A stretch of DNA of 64,000 nucleotides from Streptomyces misionensis (GCF_900104815.1 NZ_FNTD01000004.1:868001-932000), one strand, 5' to 3'; numbered from the stretch's first letter, positions 9,774-18,818 are shown. Program-made: numbers and translations. The notes: generated by a model not told the origin, from the letters alone.

Positions 9774-10451
9774 ATGAAGGGTGATCTTTTCTCCAGCCGG
9801 TACGTGGTGCGCCCCGCCGCCGAACCGGGCATGTCCGTCGAGAACGCCAAGTGCCTCAAGTACACGGTGGACGGCGAGATGTACGCCCGCCAGGGCGCGA
9901 TGGTCGCCCACCGCGGCAGCCTCCGCTTCGAGCGCAAGGGCCAGGGCGTCGGCGGCATGCTCAAGCGCGCCGTCACCGGCGAGGGGCTGCCGCTGATGGC
10001 GGTGCGCGGGCAGGGCGAGGTCTGGCTCGCGCACGAGGCGCAGAACTGCTTCGTCCTGGAGATCGAACCCGGCGACGCGTTCACGGTGAACGGCCGCAAC
10101 GTGCTGTGCTTCGACCCGACGTTGTCGTACGAGATCAAGACGGTGAAGGGCACCGGCATCACCGCGGGCGGCCTGTTCAACAGCGTGTTCAGCGGCCACG
10201 GCCGGCTCGGCCTGGTGTGCGACGGCAACCCGCTGGTCATCCCGGTGTCGGCCGAGCAGCCCGTGTACGTCGACACCGACGCGGTGGTCGGCTGGACCGC
10301 ACACCTGGAGACCTCGCTGCACCGCTCGCAGTCGATGGGGTCGATGCTGCGGGGCGGCTCCGGGGAGGCCGTCCAGCTGATGCTGCGCGGCGAGGGCTTC
10401 GTCGTCGTACGGCCGAGCGAGCTGACCCAGCACAAGCCGCAACAGCACTGA
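9774..10451 (+). CDS. AIM24 family protein
   Basis: 225 aa. The beta-rich sequence with VDGEMYARQGAMVAHRGSLRFERK and the paired Gly-rich turns matches the AIM24/TerD-neighbour family (DUF124), a beta-barrel of unknown biochemical role named after a yeast mitochondrial protein. No signal peptide or membrane segment. Start ATG 9774 has GTGAGGA upstream; an in-frame start at 9738 adds a Pro-rich leader without a ribosome binding site. Sixty bases separate it from the serine hydrolase gene. Confidence 0.85.
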   Translation: MKGDLFSSRYVVRPAAEPGMSVENAKCLKYTVDGEMYARQGAMVAHRGSLRFERKGQGVGGMLKRAVTGEGLPLMAVRGQGEVWLAHEAQNCFVLEIEPGDAFTVNGRNVLCFDPTLSYEIKTVKGTGITAGGLFNSVFSGHGRLGLVCDGNPLVIPVSAEQPVYVDTDAVVGWTAHLETSLHRSQSMGSMLRGGSGEAVQLMLRGEGFVVVRPSELTQHKPQQH

Positions 10452-10539
10452 CCGGCGAACGCCGTTGACCTGGGGTCGCCATACGCGTCAAGGTGCGTGC
10501 GGCGCGGTCCCCACCCCCGCGCCGGAAGGGTGAAGCACC

Positions 10540-11502
10540 TTGATCGGCATCTCGGACATCGAAGCCGCCGCCCGGCTGATCGCCCCGCACGTGGTGCGGA
10601 CGCCGACCGTGGCGAGCCCCGGGCTCACCGCGCTGCTCGGCGTCCCCGTCACCGCCAAGCTCGAACTCCTCCAGCGCACCGGCTCGTTCAAGGCCCGCGG
10701 GGCCGCGGCGAAGCTGCTGTCGCTGGGCGAGGCCGAGCGGGCGGCCGGCGTGGTGGCGGTCAGCGGCGGCAACCACGGCATCGCGCTCGCGGTGATGGCG
10801 GCGGCCCTCGATGTGAAGGCGACGGTGGTGATGCCCCGCACCGCGCCCGCCCGCTCCCTCGCGCTCGCCGAGGCGGCCGGGGCGACGCTGCGGCTGACCG
10901 ACGGCATGGACAGCGCCTTCGAACTGGTGACCACGCTCAGGGACGAGGGGCTGACCCTCGTCCACCCGTTCGACGACCCGATGGTGATCGCCGGGCAGGG
11001 CACGGTCGGCCTCGAACTGGCCGAGGACGCGGCCGACGAGCCCACCGACGTCCTCGTCAGCATCGGCGGGGGCGGCCTGATCGCGGGCGTCGCGGCGGCG
11101 CTCCGGGCCCGCCGCCCCGGCGTCCGGGTGTGGGGCGTGGAGACGCGGGGCGCCGAGGCGATGTCCGCCGCGCTGAGGGCGGGCGGTCCGGTGCCGGTGC
11201 CGCTGTCCTCGGTGGTCACCACGCTCAGCGCGCCCTCCGTCTCCCGGCTGACCTACGACCATGTCCGCGAACTGGTCGAGGAGGTGCTGGTGGTGCCGGA
11301 CCGGGAGGCCGTGCGGGGCTGCCTGGAGCTGGCCGACCACGCCAAGGTGTGGGCGGAGCCCGCCGCGGGCTGTCTGCTGCCCGCCGCCCGCGAGGTGATC
11401 TCCCGGGTCGGCCCCGGCGCCCGGCTCGCTCTCGTGGTCTGCGGCGGCAACACCGCCCTCGGCGAGCTGACCGGCTGGGCGGACCGCTTCGGCCTGCGAT
11501 GA
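10540..11502 (+). CDS. PLP-dependent threonine/serine dehydratase
   Basis: 320 aa, fold-type II PLP enzyme. The PLP lysine is in TGSFKARGA (residue about 50), the cofactor-binding loop in SGGNHGIAL, and the phosphate-binding glycines in SIGGGGLIAG. There is no C-terminal ACT domain, so it is a catabolic or serine-racemase-like form rather than the feedback-regulated biosynthetic IlvA. It would deaminate threonine or serine to 2-oxo acids. Start TTG 10540 follows GGAAGGG. A conserved partner is not obvious: an oxidoreductase gene follows after 57 nt. Confidence 0.88.
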   Translation: MIGISDIEAAARLIAPHVVRTPTVASPGLTALLGVPVTAKLELLQRTGSFKARGAAAKLLSLGEAERAAGVVAVSGGNHGIALAVMAAALDVKATVVMPRTAPARSLALAEAAGATLRLTDGMDSAFELVTTLRDEGLTLVHPFDDPMVIAGQGTVGLELAEDAADEPTDVLVSIGGGGLIAGVAAALRARRPGVRVWGVETRGAEAMSAALRAGGPVPVPLSSVVTTLSAPSVSRLTYDHVRELVEEVLVVPDREAVRGCLELADHAKVWAEPAAGCLLPAAREVISRVGPGARLALVVCGGNTALGELTGWADRFGLR

Positions 11503-11559
11503 CTCCCGGCAGTCCGCCCCGGGCCGTTTTCCCGCGGCTCGCCCGGGGACTCGGCCTCC

Positions 11560-12531
11560 ATGGTGCAAATCGGATACACGATGATGACCGAGCAGGCCGG
11601 TCCCCGGGAGCTGGTGGACCACGTGGTGCGCGCCGAGGAGGCCGGGTTCGACTTCTCGGTGACCTCGGACCACTACTTTCCGTGGCTGCGGTCGCAGGGC
11701 CACTCCCCGTACGCGTGGAGCGTGCTCGGCGCCGCGGCCCAGGCCACTTCGCGGATTCCGCTGATGACCTACGTGACCTGCCCCACCCGGCGCTACCACC
11801 CGGCCGTGGTGGCGCAGAAGGCGGCCACCGTGCAGCTGCTGTCCGAGGGCAGGTTCCGGCTCGGGCTCGGCTCCGGCGAGAACCTCAACGAGCATGTGGT
11901 GGGCGGCGGCTGGCCTCCGGTGGACGTGCGGCACGAGATGCTGGAGGAGGCGCTGGAGATCATCCGCGCGCTGTTCCGGGGCGATCACGTCACCTATCAC
12001 GGCGAGCACTTCGACGTGGAGTCGGCCCGGCTGTGGGACCTGCCGGACCAGCCGCCGCCGATCGGCGTCGCGGTCTCCGGGGAGCAGTCCTGCCGGCTCG
12101 CCGGACACCTCGCCGACCTGGTGATCGCGACCGAGCCGAAGGCGGGCCTGCTGGAGGCGTTCGACCGGCACGGCGGCGAGGGCAAGCCCCGGATCGGCCA
12201 GCTGCCGGTGAGCTACGGCACCGACCGGGACGCGGCCGTCGAACGCGCGCACGGCCAGTTCCGCTGGTTCGGGCTGGGCTGGAAGGTGAACTCCGAACTG
12301 CCGCACCCGGACTCCTTCGCGGCCGCGACGCAGTTCGTCACCCCCGACGACGTGGCCTCCTCCATCCCCTGCGGCGACGACCCGGAGGACTTCGTGGCGG
12401 CCGTACGCCCGTACGCCGAGGCGGGGTTCGACGAGATCGCCCTGGTGCAGATCGGCGGGGAGACCCAGCCGGAGTTCCTGGACTGGTCCGCGAAGACGCT
12501 GCTGCCCGCGCTGCGCGAGGCGTTCGGCTGA
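11560..12531 (+). CDS. LLM-class F420-dependent oxidoreductase
   Basis: 323 aa TIM-barrel flavin/F420 protein. The N-terminus (GYTMMTEQAGPRELVDHV, then DFSVTSDHYFPW) and the GRFRLGLGSGENLNEHV segment match the F420-dependent glucose-6-phosphate dehydrogenase-related group found in actinobacteria. It most likely uses F420 rather than FMN, as the close relatives do, but cofactor and substrate are inferred. Start ATG 11560. It lies in line with the dehydratase gene and the SsgA-like gene. Confidence 0.87.
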   Translation: MVQIGYTMMTEQAGPRELVDHVVRAEEAGFDFSVTSDHYFPWLRSQGHSPYAWSVLGAAAQATSRIPLMTYVTCPTRRYHPAVVAQKAATVQLLSEGRFRLGLGSGENLNEHVVGGGWPPVDVRHEMLEEALEIIRALFRGDHVTYHGEHFDVESARLWDLPDQPPPIGVAVSGEQSCRLAGHLADLVIATEPKAGLLEAFDRHGGEGKPRIGQLPVSYGTDRDAAVERAHGQFRWFGLGWKVNSELPHPDSFAAATQFVTPDDVASSIPCGDDPEDFVAAVRPYAEAGFDEIALVQIGGETQPEFLDWSAKTLLPALREAFG

Positions 12532-12611
12532 CGCCCGCGCACCGCGCATGTCAACTTCCGCCGAACCGGGGTACCCGGAAGATCCACGCCGATCGTCGCG
12601 GAGGTCCTCGC

Positions 12612-13037
12612 GTGAACACGTCCGTGCACACGTCCCTGGTGGTGCAGCTCCACACGCCGGGCACCGGCCGGTACCCGGTGTTCGTCCATCTCGGCTACGA
12701 CGCCGCCGACCCGTTCGCCGTCACGGCCGTCTTCGCCCACGACGGCCGGGTACTGGCCCACTGGCGCCTGGACCGGGAGATGCTGGCCGCGGGACTGTCC
12801 GGGCCGGTCGGCATCGGCGACGTACGGCTGCGTCCGGCCGGCACCGGGCCGGGGCACGAATTGCGCATGGAGTTCCTCGGCGACACCCGCCCCGACGGCG
12901 GCCGGCAGCGCGCGGTGGTGTACGCGTGGGCGTCGGCCGTCGCCGGGTTCCTGCGCGAGACCCACGCCGTCGTGCCGCCCGGCAGTGAACGGGCCCCGGT
13001 GGACGAGCTGCTGGCGGACATCCTCGCCACCGGCTGA
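12612..13037 (+). CDS. SsgA-like sporulation/cell division regulator (SALP)
   Basis: 141 aa from GTG 12612, with GGAGG 8 nt upstream. Family features are the N-terminal small barrel, the DPFAVTAVF segment, the W-R-L-D-R-E-M-L-A-A-G-L region and the closing PVDELLADILA helix that resembles SsgB. SALPs control septum placement and cell-wall remodelling in sporulating actinomycetes and occur only in that group. It is the last gene of the + strand run; its stop codon is part of the long hairpin at 13035-13130. A second SALP lies at 49963. Which of SsgA-G it corresponds to cannot be decided here. Confidence 0.88.
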   Translation: MNTSVHTSLVVQLHTPGTGRYPVFVHLGYDAADPFAVTAVFAHDGRVLAHWRLDREMLAAGLSGPVGIGDVRLRPAGTGPGHELRMEFLGDTRPDGGRQRAVVYAWASAVAGFLRETHAVVPPGSERAPVDELLADILATG

Positions 13038-13130
13038 GCGGCCGGGAGACGTCCCGCGGCGTGGGGCGAGGTCCCCGGCCGGTCCGAGCGCGTCGGACCG
13101 GCCGGGGACCTCGCCCGCTGCGGCCGCTCA
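13035..13130. terminator. Nested bidirectional terminator between convergent genes
   Basis: The inner stem is 24 bp and perfect: 13064-13087 pairs with 13093-13116 around a 5-nt loop. An outer 10-bp perfect stem (TGAGCGGCCG at 13035 with CGGCCGCTCA at 13121) contains both the TGA of the SsgA-like gene and the complement of the stop of the convergent gene. There is no U-tract, as is usual in Streptomyces terminators. Confidence 0.85.
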
Positions 13131-13625
13131 GGCGTCGTCCCTGCTGGTGGTGTGCCGTCGGCGGGCCCACATCGGGAGACCGAACCAGCACGTCAGGTAC
13201 CAGGCGACGACTCCCGTGACCAGCCAGGGCACATAGCTGTCGTGCGTGGCCACCCGGAGGATGAGCAGCAGGGCGGAGGTCGTGGTGGCGAGCAGCATGA
13301 CCAGGCCCACGAAGGTCAACCGGGCGGCGAGCCGCACCGCCTGGGGTTTGATCCGGCGCCCCGAGACCAGCCGGTGCAGGGAGACCGGTCCGATCAGGGC
13401 GCCGGTGGTGCAGGCGCCGAGGACCACCGTGACGATGTAGATGTGCTGGTCGTCGGCGGGCAGCCGGGTGAACTTCGGGTAGAAGACGACGGTCAGCAGG
13501 AACCCGAACAGGATCTGCACTCCCGTCTGGGCGACGCGGACCTCCTGGATGAGTTCACCCCACATCCGGTCGGCCCGCTCCTCCTCGGTCTCGTGTCGTC
13601 CTCTGCGTCGTCCGTCCTCGGTCAT
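13128..13625 (-). CDS. DUF6328-type four-helix membrane protein
   Basis: 165 aa. A charged N-terminus (RRRGRHETEEERADRMWGEL) precedes about four hydrophobic helices: GVQILFGFLLTVVF, YIVTVVLGACTTGALI, FVGLVMLLATTTSALLL and WLVTGVVAWYLTCWFG. The pattern, including QEVRVAQTGVQILFGFLL, matches the actinobacterial DUF6328 family, whose function is unknown. I start at ATG 13625; longer in-frame ORF to 13787 is low-complexity and overlaps the next gene. Convergent with the SsgA-like gene and sharing its terminator. Confidence 0.8.
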   Translation of the reverse strand: MTEDGRRRGRHETEEERADRMWGELIQEVRVAQTGVQILFGFLLTVVFYPKFTRLPADDQHIYIVTVVLGACTTGALIGPVSLHRLVSGRRIKPQAVRLAARLTFVGLVMLLATTTSALLLILRVATHDSYVPWLVTGVVAWYLTCWFGLPMWARRRHTTSRDDA

Positions 13626-13677
13626 GCGATGCAGGTAACCGCCCGGCCGTTCCTTCAAACGGTGGGCATCAGCGCCG

Positions 13678-14661
13678 TCACCAGCGGTGTTCGACCTGCT
13701 CCCGGATCCGCTTGTCGTACAGGCCCCGGATCGCGGCGAGGGTGTCCTGCGACAGCGGCGGCAGCGCGGCGGCGGCCGCGTTGGCACGGGCCTGCTCGGG
13801 GTTGCGGGCGCCGGGGATCACCGTGGTGACGCCCTCCTGCTCGATGATCCAGCGCAGCGCCAGCTGGGCCGGGGTGTAACCCTCGGGGGCCAGGGCGGCG
13901 AACTCGGCGGCGGCCTCGACACCGGTCTCGTAGTCGACGCCGGAGAAGGTCTCGCCCTGGTCGAAGGCCTCGCCGTGCCGGTTGAAGGTGCGGTGGTCGT
14001 TCGCCGCGAAGACGGTGTCCTTGGTGTACTTGCCGGACAGCAGCCCGGAGGCGAGCGGCACCCGGGCGATGATGCCGACGCCGGCCTCGCGGGCGGCGGG
14101 CAGCACCTCGTGCAGCGGCTTCATCCGGAACGGGTTGAGGATGATCTGCACGCTCGCCACATGCGGCCGGGCGATCGCGGCCAGCGCCTGGGCGCAGGTC
14201 TCCACGCTCACGCCGTACGCGGCGATGCGCTCCTCCTCGACCAGGGTGTCCAGGGCGTCGTACACCTCGTCGGAGGTGAACACCGGGGTGGGCGGGCAGT
14301 GCAGCTGCACCAGGTCGATCCGGTCGACGCCGAGGTTGCGGCGCGAACGGTCGTTCCAGGCGCGGAAGTTGTCGAGGACGTAGTTCTCGGGGAGCTGTTC
14401 GACACGGCGGCCCATCTTGGTGGCCACCAGCACACGCAGGTCGGGCCGGCCGCGCAGGAAGGCGGCGATGGTCTGCTCGCTGCGTCCGTCGCCGTAGACG
14501 TCGGCGGTGTCGAAGAAGGTGACCCCGGACTCGGCCGCCGCCTCCAGGACCGCGAGGGCGTCCTTCTCGTCCACGTCGCCCCAGTCCGCGCCCAGCTGCC
14601 ACGTGCCGAGACCGACCACCGACATCTTCTGACCCGACCTGCGGATTTCACGTTCGTCCAT
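13678..14661 (-). CDS. Aldo/keto reductase
   Basis: 327 aa TIM barrel. The catalytic tetrad is visible: Asp and Tyr in FFDTADVYGDGRSE (residues about 50-56), Lys in VLVATKMGRR and His in DLVQLHCPP; NADPH contacts are in PGARNPEQ near the C-terminus. It belongs with YajO/Gcy-like general reductases of sugar and carbonyl compounds. The gene stands between the DUF6328 gene and the RNase H gene, each on the same strand with gaps of about 50 nt. Confidence 0.92.
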   Translation of the reverse strand: MDEREIRRSGQKMSVVGLGTWQLGADWGDVDEKDALAVLEAAAESGVTFFDTADVYGDGRSEQTIAAFLRGRPDLRVLVATKMGRRVEQLPENYVLDNFRAWNDRSRRNLGVDRIDLVQLHCPPTPVFTSDEVYDALDTLVEEERIAAYGVSVETCAQALAAIARPHVASVQIILNPFRMKPLHEVLPAAREAGVGIIARVPLASGLLSGKYTKDTVFAANDHRTFNRHGEAFDQGETFSGVDYETGVEAAAEFAALAPEGYTPAQLALRWIIEQEGVTTVIPGARNPEQARANAAAAALPPLSQDTLAAIRGLYDKRIREQVEHRW

Positions 14662-14714
14662 GCCGACAGTCTGTCACCCGGTGGCCGGCCCCGAGGCGCG
14701 GGCCCGCCGCCGGC

Positions 14715-15398
14715 TCAGGCCTCCGCGGTGCGGCACTCCGGGTGGCCCCAGCCCTGCGCGTTCTTGGCGATGGACTCGCCGGCCGCGTACGAGCGGCCGC
14801 AGACGCAGCGGCCGGGGAACTTCGCCTTGAGGGTGCGCGAGGAGGACGCACCGCCGGCGCGGCGGACCGTCTTCTTGCGCGGGGCGGACGCCTTCGGGGT
14901 GTCGGGCGAGGGCGGCGGCACCGGCGAGCCGAGCGCGCTGCCCGCCGCCTCCTGCACCGTGGCGGCCTGACTGGCGGCGCGGTCGGCGAAGTCGTTGAGC
15001 GGGTCGCCGTCGACCTGGTGGGCCGGGACGTAGCGGAACTCCACCGACCTGCCGTCCAGGAGGGCGTCGATGCGCACCACCAGCTCCTGGTTGGCGACCG
15101 GCTTGCCGGCGGACGTCTTCCAGCCGTTGCGCTTCCAGCCCGGCAGCCAGGTGGTGACGGCCTTCATGGCGTACTGGGAGTCCATCCGGACCTCCAGCGG
15201 CACCTCGGGGTCGACGGCGGTCAACAGCCGCTCCAGGGCAGTGAGTTCGGCGACGTTGTTGGTGGCCCGGCCGAGCGGGCCCGCCTCCCAGCGAGCGGGT
15301 GTCCGCTCGTCGTCGTCCGAGACCACCCACGCCCATCCGGCCGGCCCGGGGTTTCCCTTCGAAGCCCCGTCGCACGCGGCCACCACTCGTTCACGCAT
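14715..15398 (-). CDS. Ribonuclease HI with C-terminal Cys/His extension
   Basis: 227 aa. The RNase H fold occupies residues 1-145: D in AACDGASKGNPGPAGWAW, E in NNVAELTALERLL, D in VRMDSQYAMKAV and the final D in DPLNDFADRAAS make the metal-binding DEDD set. A Pro/Lys/Arg linker leads to a C-terminal domain with C-x-C and H-x3-C cysteines (GRCVCGRSY...GWGHPEC), probably a zinc ribbon. It cleaves RNA in RNA/DNA hybrids; the tail may add substrate binding. ATG 15398 is chosen; ATG 15410 is equally in frame. Confidence 0.88.
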   Translation of the reverse strand: MRERVVAACDGASKGNPGPAGWAWVVSDDDERTPARWEAGPLGRATNNVAELTALERLLTAVDPEVPLEVRMDSQYAMKAVTTWLPGWKRNGWKTSAGKPVANQELVVRIDALLDGRSVEFRYVPAHQVDGDPLNDFADRAASQAATVQEAAGSALGSPVPPPSPDTPKASAPRKKTVRRAGGASSSRTLKAKFPGRCVCGRSYAAGESIAKNAQGWGHPECRTAEA

Positions 15399-15443
15399 GC
15401 GCACGATCATCCCACGGCCGCGCGGGTGCCCGGTCCGGGCCGG

Positions 15444-16238
15444 TCAGACGTCCTCGATCCGGGGCGGCTCGCCCTCGGTGGCCGTGATGTCGATCACCGA
15501 GAAGTCGGCGCCCTGCGGATCGCTGAGGGCCGCGAACCGGCCGAAGGGGCTGTCCATCGGCCCGAAGCGGACGGTGCCGCCGAGCCGGCCCGCCACGGCG
15601 ACGGCCGCGTCACAGTCGGCGACGGCGAAGTAGACGTTGATGTACGACGGCACCTCGGGCGGGAAGTCCTCGGTCATCCGCATCCGGCCGAGCACGGTCT
15701 CCTCACCGACGTCGAACACCCGGAAGTCCACCGCGTCGTCCGCCAGGTCCCGCGCGCGGTACGGGAAGACCGCGGTGAGGAAGGCGTCCGTCCGCTCGGG
15801 ATCACGGCTGAAGACCTCCGCCCAGCAGTAGGCGCCGGGAGCGGCGGTCTCCTCGAAGCCCTCGTGGGTGCCCGCCTGCCACACCCCGAAGACGGCCCCG
15901 CTGGGCTCGCGGGCCAGGCACATGGTGCCGACGTCGGCGATCTGCATCGGCTCCATCAGCACGTCGCCCCCGCTGTGCCGGACCTTCTCCGCCGTGGCGG
16001 CGGCGTCCGGCGAGGCGAAGTACAGGCACCACTGCGAGTGCCCCTCCTGGCCGGGCATGGGCGGGACCACGGCGGCCACGGCCCTGCCGCGCACGTAGGC
16101 CTGGGTGTAGTTGCCGTACTGGGACGTGGACTCGCCGAAGGTCCAGCCGAGGACGTCGCCGTAGAACCTCTTGGCGCCCTCCAGGTCGGTGAACATCGCA
16201 TCGGCCCAGCAGGGGGTTCCTTCCGGTTGTACGGCCAT
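15444..16238 (-). CDS. VOC family protein, two glyoxalase-like domains
   Basis: 264 aa. Two beta-alpha-beta-beta-beta modules repeat at about 10-125 ([19 protein letters not shown]...) and 140-255 ([18 protein letters not shown]...), the layout of glyoxalase/bleomycin-resistance/dioxygenase superfamily members with a single chain forming the barrel. Such proteins bind a metal and small aldehydes, antibiotics or aromatic diols; the function here is unknown. Start ATG 16238 follows AGGAGGG. It is divergent from the zinc dehydrogenase at 16370. Confidence 0.87.
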   Translation of the reverse strand: MAVQPEGTPCWADAMFTDLEGAKRFYGDVLGWTFGESTSQYGNYTQAYVRGRAVAAVVPPMPGQEGHSQWCLYFASPDAAATAEKVRHSGGDVLMEPMQIADVGTMCLAREPSGAVFGVWQAGTHEGFEETAAPGAYCWAEVFSRDPERTDAFLTAVFPYRARDLADDAVDFRVFDVGEETVLGRMRMTEDFPPEVPSYINVYFAVADCDAAVAVAGRLGGTVRFGPMDSPFGRFAALSDPQGADFSVIDITATEGEPPRIEDV

Positions 16239-16369
16239 GCCCGCCGCCCTCCTGGTGTCGCGCCGGCCCCCGTCTGCCCACGCTAGCCAGCCCCCGGCCG
16301 CGCCGCGCGCCGAGCGGGGGCCTGCCGGACACTGGGGAGGGGACCGGACCTCGCGGAAGGGCACGGGCG

Positions 16370-17386
16370 ATGACGGCAGCGGTGATGCGGGCGTGGTCGG
16401 TGGTGGAGCAGGGCCCGGTCGAGGGCGAGCCGCTGCGGCCGGTCGAGCGGCCGGTGCCCGAGCCGGGGCCGGACGAGCTGCTGGTGCGGGTGCGCGCGTG
16501 CGGGGTGTGCCGGACCGATCTGCACGTCGCCGAGGGCGACCTGCCGGTGCACCGGCCGGGGGTCACGCCCGGCCACGAGGTCGTCGGCGAGGTGGCCGGC
16601 ACCGGGTCGCAGGTCTTCGGCTTCGCCCCCGGCGACCGGGTGGGCGTGGCCTGGCTGCGCCGCACCGACGGGGTGTGCGCCTACTGCGCCCGCGGCAACG
16701 AGAACCTGTGCCCGCGCTCGCGGTACACCGGCTGGGACGCGGACGGCGGTTACGCGGAGTACACCACCGTCCCGGCGCCCTTCGCCTACCGGCTGCCCGA
16801 GGCGCTGGACGACGTGCCGGCGGCTCCGCTGCTGTGCGCCGGGATCATCGGGTTCCGCGCGCTGCGCCGTTCCGGGCTGCCGCGCGGTGGCCGCCTCGGG
16901 CTGTACGGCTTCGGGGGCAGCGCCCATCTGTGCGCGCAGGTCGCGCTCGCCGAGGGCGCGACCGTGCACGTGATCACCCGGGGCGAGGCGTCCCGCGGGC
17001 TCGCCCTGGAGCTGGGCGCGGCCTCCGCGCGGGACCTTTCCGAGTCGCCGCCGGAACCGCTGGACGCGGCGATCCTCTTCGCCCCGGCCGGCGAGCTGGT
17101 GCCGGTGGCGCTGCGTGCCCTGGACCGGGGCGGGGTGCTGGCCCTGGCGGGCATCCACCTCACCGACGTGCCGCCGCTGCGCTACGAGACCGACCTGTTC
17201 TACGAGAAGGAGCTGCGCAGCGTCACCGCCAACACCCGTGCGGACGGCCGGGAGTTCCTGGCGCTGGCGGCCCGCCACGGCGTCCGCGCGACCACCCACC
17301 CCTATCCGCTCGACCGGGCCCCCGAGGCCCTGCGGGATCTGAAGGCGGGCCGCTTCGACGGGGCGGCGGTGCTGGTGCCCGAATGA
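16370..17386 (+). CDS. Zinc-binding alcohol dehydrogenase family protein (MDR)
   Basis: 338 aa medium-chain dehydrogenase with a GroES-like catalytic domain and a Rossmann domain. Catalytic zinc ligands are Cys in [11 protein letters not shown] and His-Glu in PGHEVVGE. The structural zinc lobe reads [16 protein letters not shown]: three Cys are present, but the first of the usual four is Asp, which is odd for this group. The coenzyme loop is [12 protein letters not shown]. Closest subgroup from memory is the actinobacterial AdhA-type (adh_fam_2), which oxidises primary alcohols with NAD(P). The phosphotransferase remnant follows 46 nt downstream. Confidence 0.9.
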   Translation: MTAAVMRAWSVVEQGPVEGEPLRPVERPVPEPGPDELLVRVRACGVCRTDLHVAEGDLPVHRPGVTPGHEVVGEVAGTGSQVFGFAPGDRVGVAWLRRTDGVCAYCARGNENLCPRSRYTGWDADGGYAEYTTVPAPFAYRLPEALDDVPAAPLLCAGIIGFRALRRSGLPRGGRLGLYGFGGSAHLCAQVALAEGATVHVITRGEASRGLALELGAASARDLSESPPEPLDAAILFAPAGELVPVALRALDRGGVLALAGIHLTDVPPLRYETDLFYEKELRSVTANTRADGREFLALAARHGVRATTHPYPLDRAPEALRDLKAGRFDGAAVLVPE

Positions 17387-17432
17387 CGTCCCGGTGAAAT
17401 CCCCTCGACAGGAGGGGCGTCGGGGCGCTCGG

Positions 17433-18331
17433 ATGGGGGCCGTGAACGCGCAGCGCATGCACGCCGACGAACTCGGCATCGACGCCCCGCTGGTCCGGCG
17501 GCTGATCGCCCGGCGCTTTCCCGAGTGGGCCGGGCTGCCGGTGCGGCGGCTGGTGTCCTCGGGGACGGAGAACGCCATGTTCGGCTGGGCACGGAGCTGG
17601 TGGTCCGGCTCCCCCGGCACCCCGGCGCGGTGCCCGACCTGGCCCATGAGCAGCGCTGGCTGCCCCGGCTCGGCCCGCTGCTCCCGGTGGCCGTGCCCGA
17701 ACCGGTGGGCCGGGGCGAGCCGGACGAGGACTACCCGTGGTCCTGGTCCGTCTACCGCTGGCTGACGGGCGCCAACCCGACGGCGGGTGCCGTGTCCGCG
17801 CCGCGGCGCCTGGCCGAGGACCTGGGGCGGTTCGTCCACGCCCTGCGCCGCGTCGCCCCGCAGGACGCGCCGGCCGGCTACCGGAGCGGCGCCCTGAGCG
17901 AGCGGGACGCGCCCACCCGTGCGGCCATCGCCGAGCTGGGCGGGCGGATCGACACGGCCGCGGTCACCGCGCTGTGGGAGCGGGCGCTGCGCGCGCCGCG
18001 GCACGAGGGGCCCCCGATGTGGTCCCACGGCGACCTGTCGCCCGGCAATGTCCTGGTGGACGGCGACCGGCTCGGCGCAGTCATCGACTTCGGCTGCGCG
18101 GGCGTGGGCGACCCCGCCGTGGACCTGATGCCGGCCTGGAACCTGCTGCCCGCCGCCGCCCGGCCCGCCTTCCGCGAGGCCGCCGGAGCGGACGACGCCG
18201 AGTGGGCCCGCGGCCGCGGCTGGGCCCTGTCGGTGGCCCTGATCCAACTGCCCTACTACTGGCGCACCAACCCGCCGCTGGCGGAAAACTCCCGCCATGT
18301 GATCGCCGAGATCCTCGGGGAGCGGGACTGA
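17433..18331 (+). pseudogene. Aminoglycoside phosphotransferase-family gene broken by a 1-nt frameshift
   Basis: The N-terminal part (MGAVNAQRMHADELGIDAP...SSGTENAMF) is in one frame, and the rest (RLGTELVVRLPRHPG...LGERD) continues in another. The switch falls at about 17582: inserting one base (a C, restoring the expected TTC-CGG) joins the frames exactly at the nucleotide-binding beta-strands. Downstream the kinase signature is intact: HGDLSPGNVLVD (catalytic loop) and VIDFGCAGVGDPAVDL (metal-binding Asp). The joined product would be about 299 aa, normal for the family, which phosphorylates hydroxyls on small molecules. Either a real recent pseudogene or a sequencing error in GC-rich DNA. 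Confidence 0.85.
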
Positions 18332-18335
18332 GCGC

Positions 18336-18818
18336 TCACTCCCCCGCGTACGCCCGCTCCAGCGCGGCCGCGTCCAGCTTGCCCATGCTCATCATGGCGC
18401 GGGCGGTGCGCGTGGCCTTCTCGGGGTCCGGGTCGGTCATCAGGGTGAGCAGCCGGTCGTACACGACCTGCCAGGAGACGCCGTAGCGGTCCTTGAGCCA
18501 GCCGCAGTCGCCGCCCGCGCCGCCGTCCGCGGTGAGGGCGGTCCAGTAGTGGTCGATCTCCCGCTGGCCGGAACAGAGGATCTGGAAGGAGACCGCCTCG
18601 TTGAAGGTGAACTGCGGGCCGCCGTTGAGCGCCATGAACCGCTGTCCGTTGGCCGTGAACTCGACGGCCAGGACAGAGCCCTCCGCGCCCGGGCCGGCCG
18701 CGGTGTGCCGGGTGACGCGGTCGACGCGGGAGTGCTCGAAGATCGACACGTAGTAGTGCGCGGCCTCCTCCGCCTGGCCGTCGAACCAGAGGCATGTGGT
18801 GAAACCGTCGGTGGTCAT
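18336..18818 (-). CDS. VOC family protein, PhnB / 3-demethylubiquinone methyltransferase-like
   Basis: 160 aa. The sequence TTCLWFDGQAEEAAHYYVSIF, the FMALNGGPQFTFNEAVSF strand pair and the CGWLKDRYGVSWQVV C-terminus are characteristic of the PhnB-like glyoxalase subgroup. No enzymatic role is proven for most members despite the methyltransferase name. Start ATG 18818 has GGGAG upstream. It ends four bases from the broken phosphotransferase gene, tail to tail. Confidence 0.88.
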   Translation of the reverse strand: MTTDGFTTCLWFDGQAEEAAHYYVSIFEHSRVDRVTRHTAAGPGAEGSVLAVEFTANGQRFMALNGGPQFTFNEAVSFQILCSGQREIDHYWTALTADGGAGGDCGWLKDRYGVSWQVVYDRLLTLMTDPDPEKATRTARAMMSMGKLDAAALERAYAGE

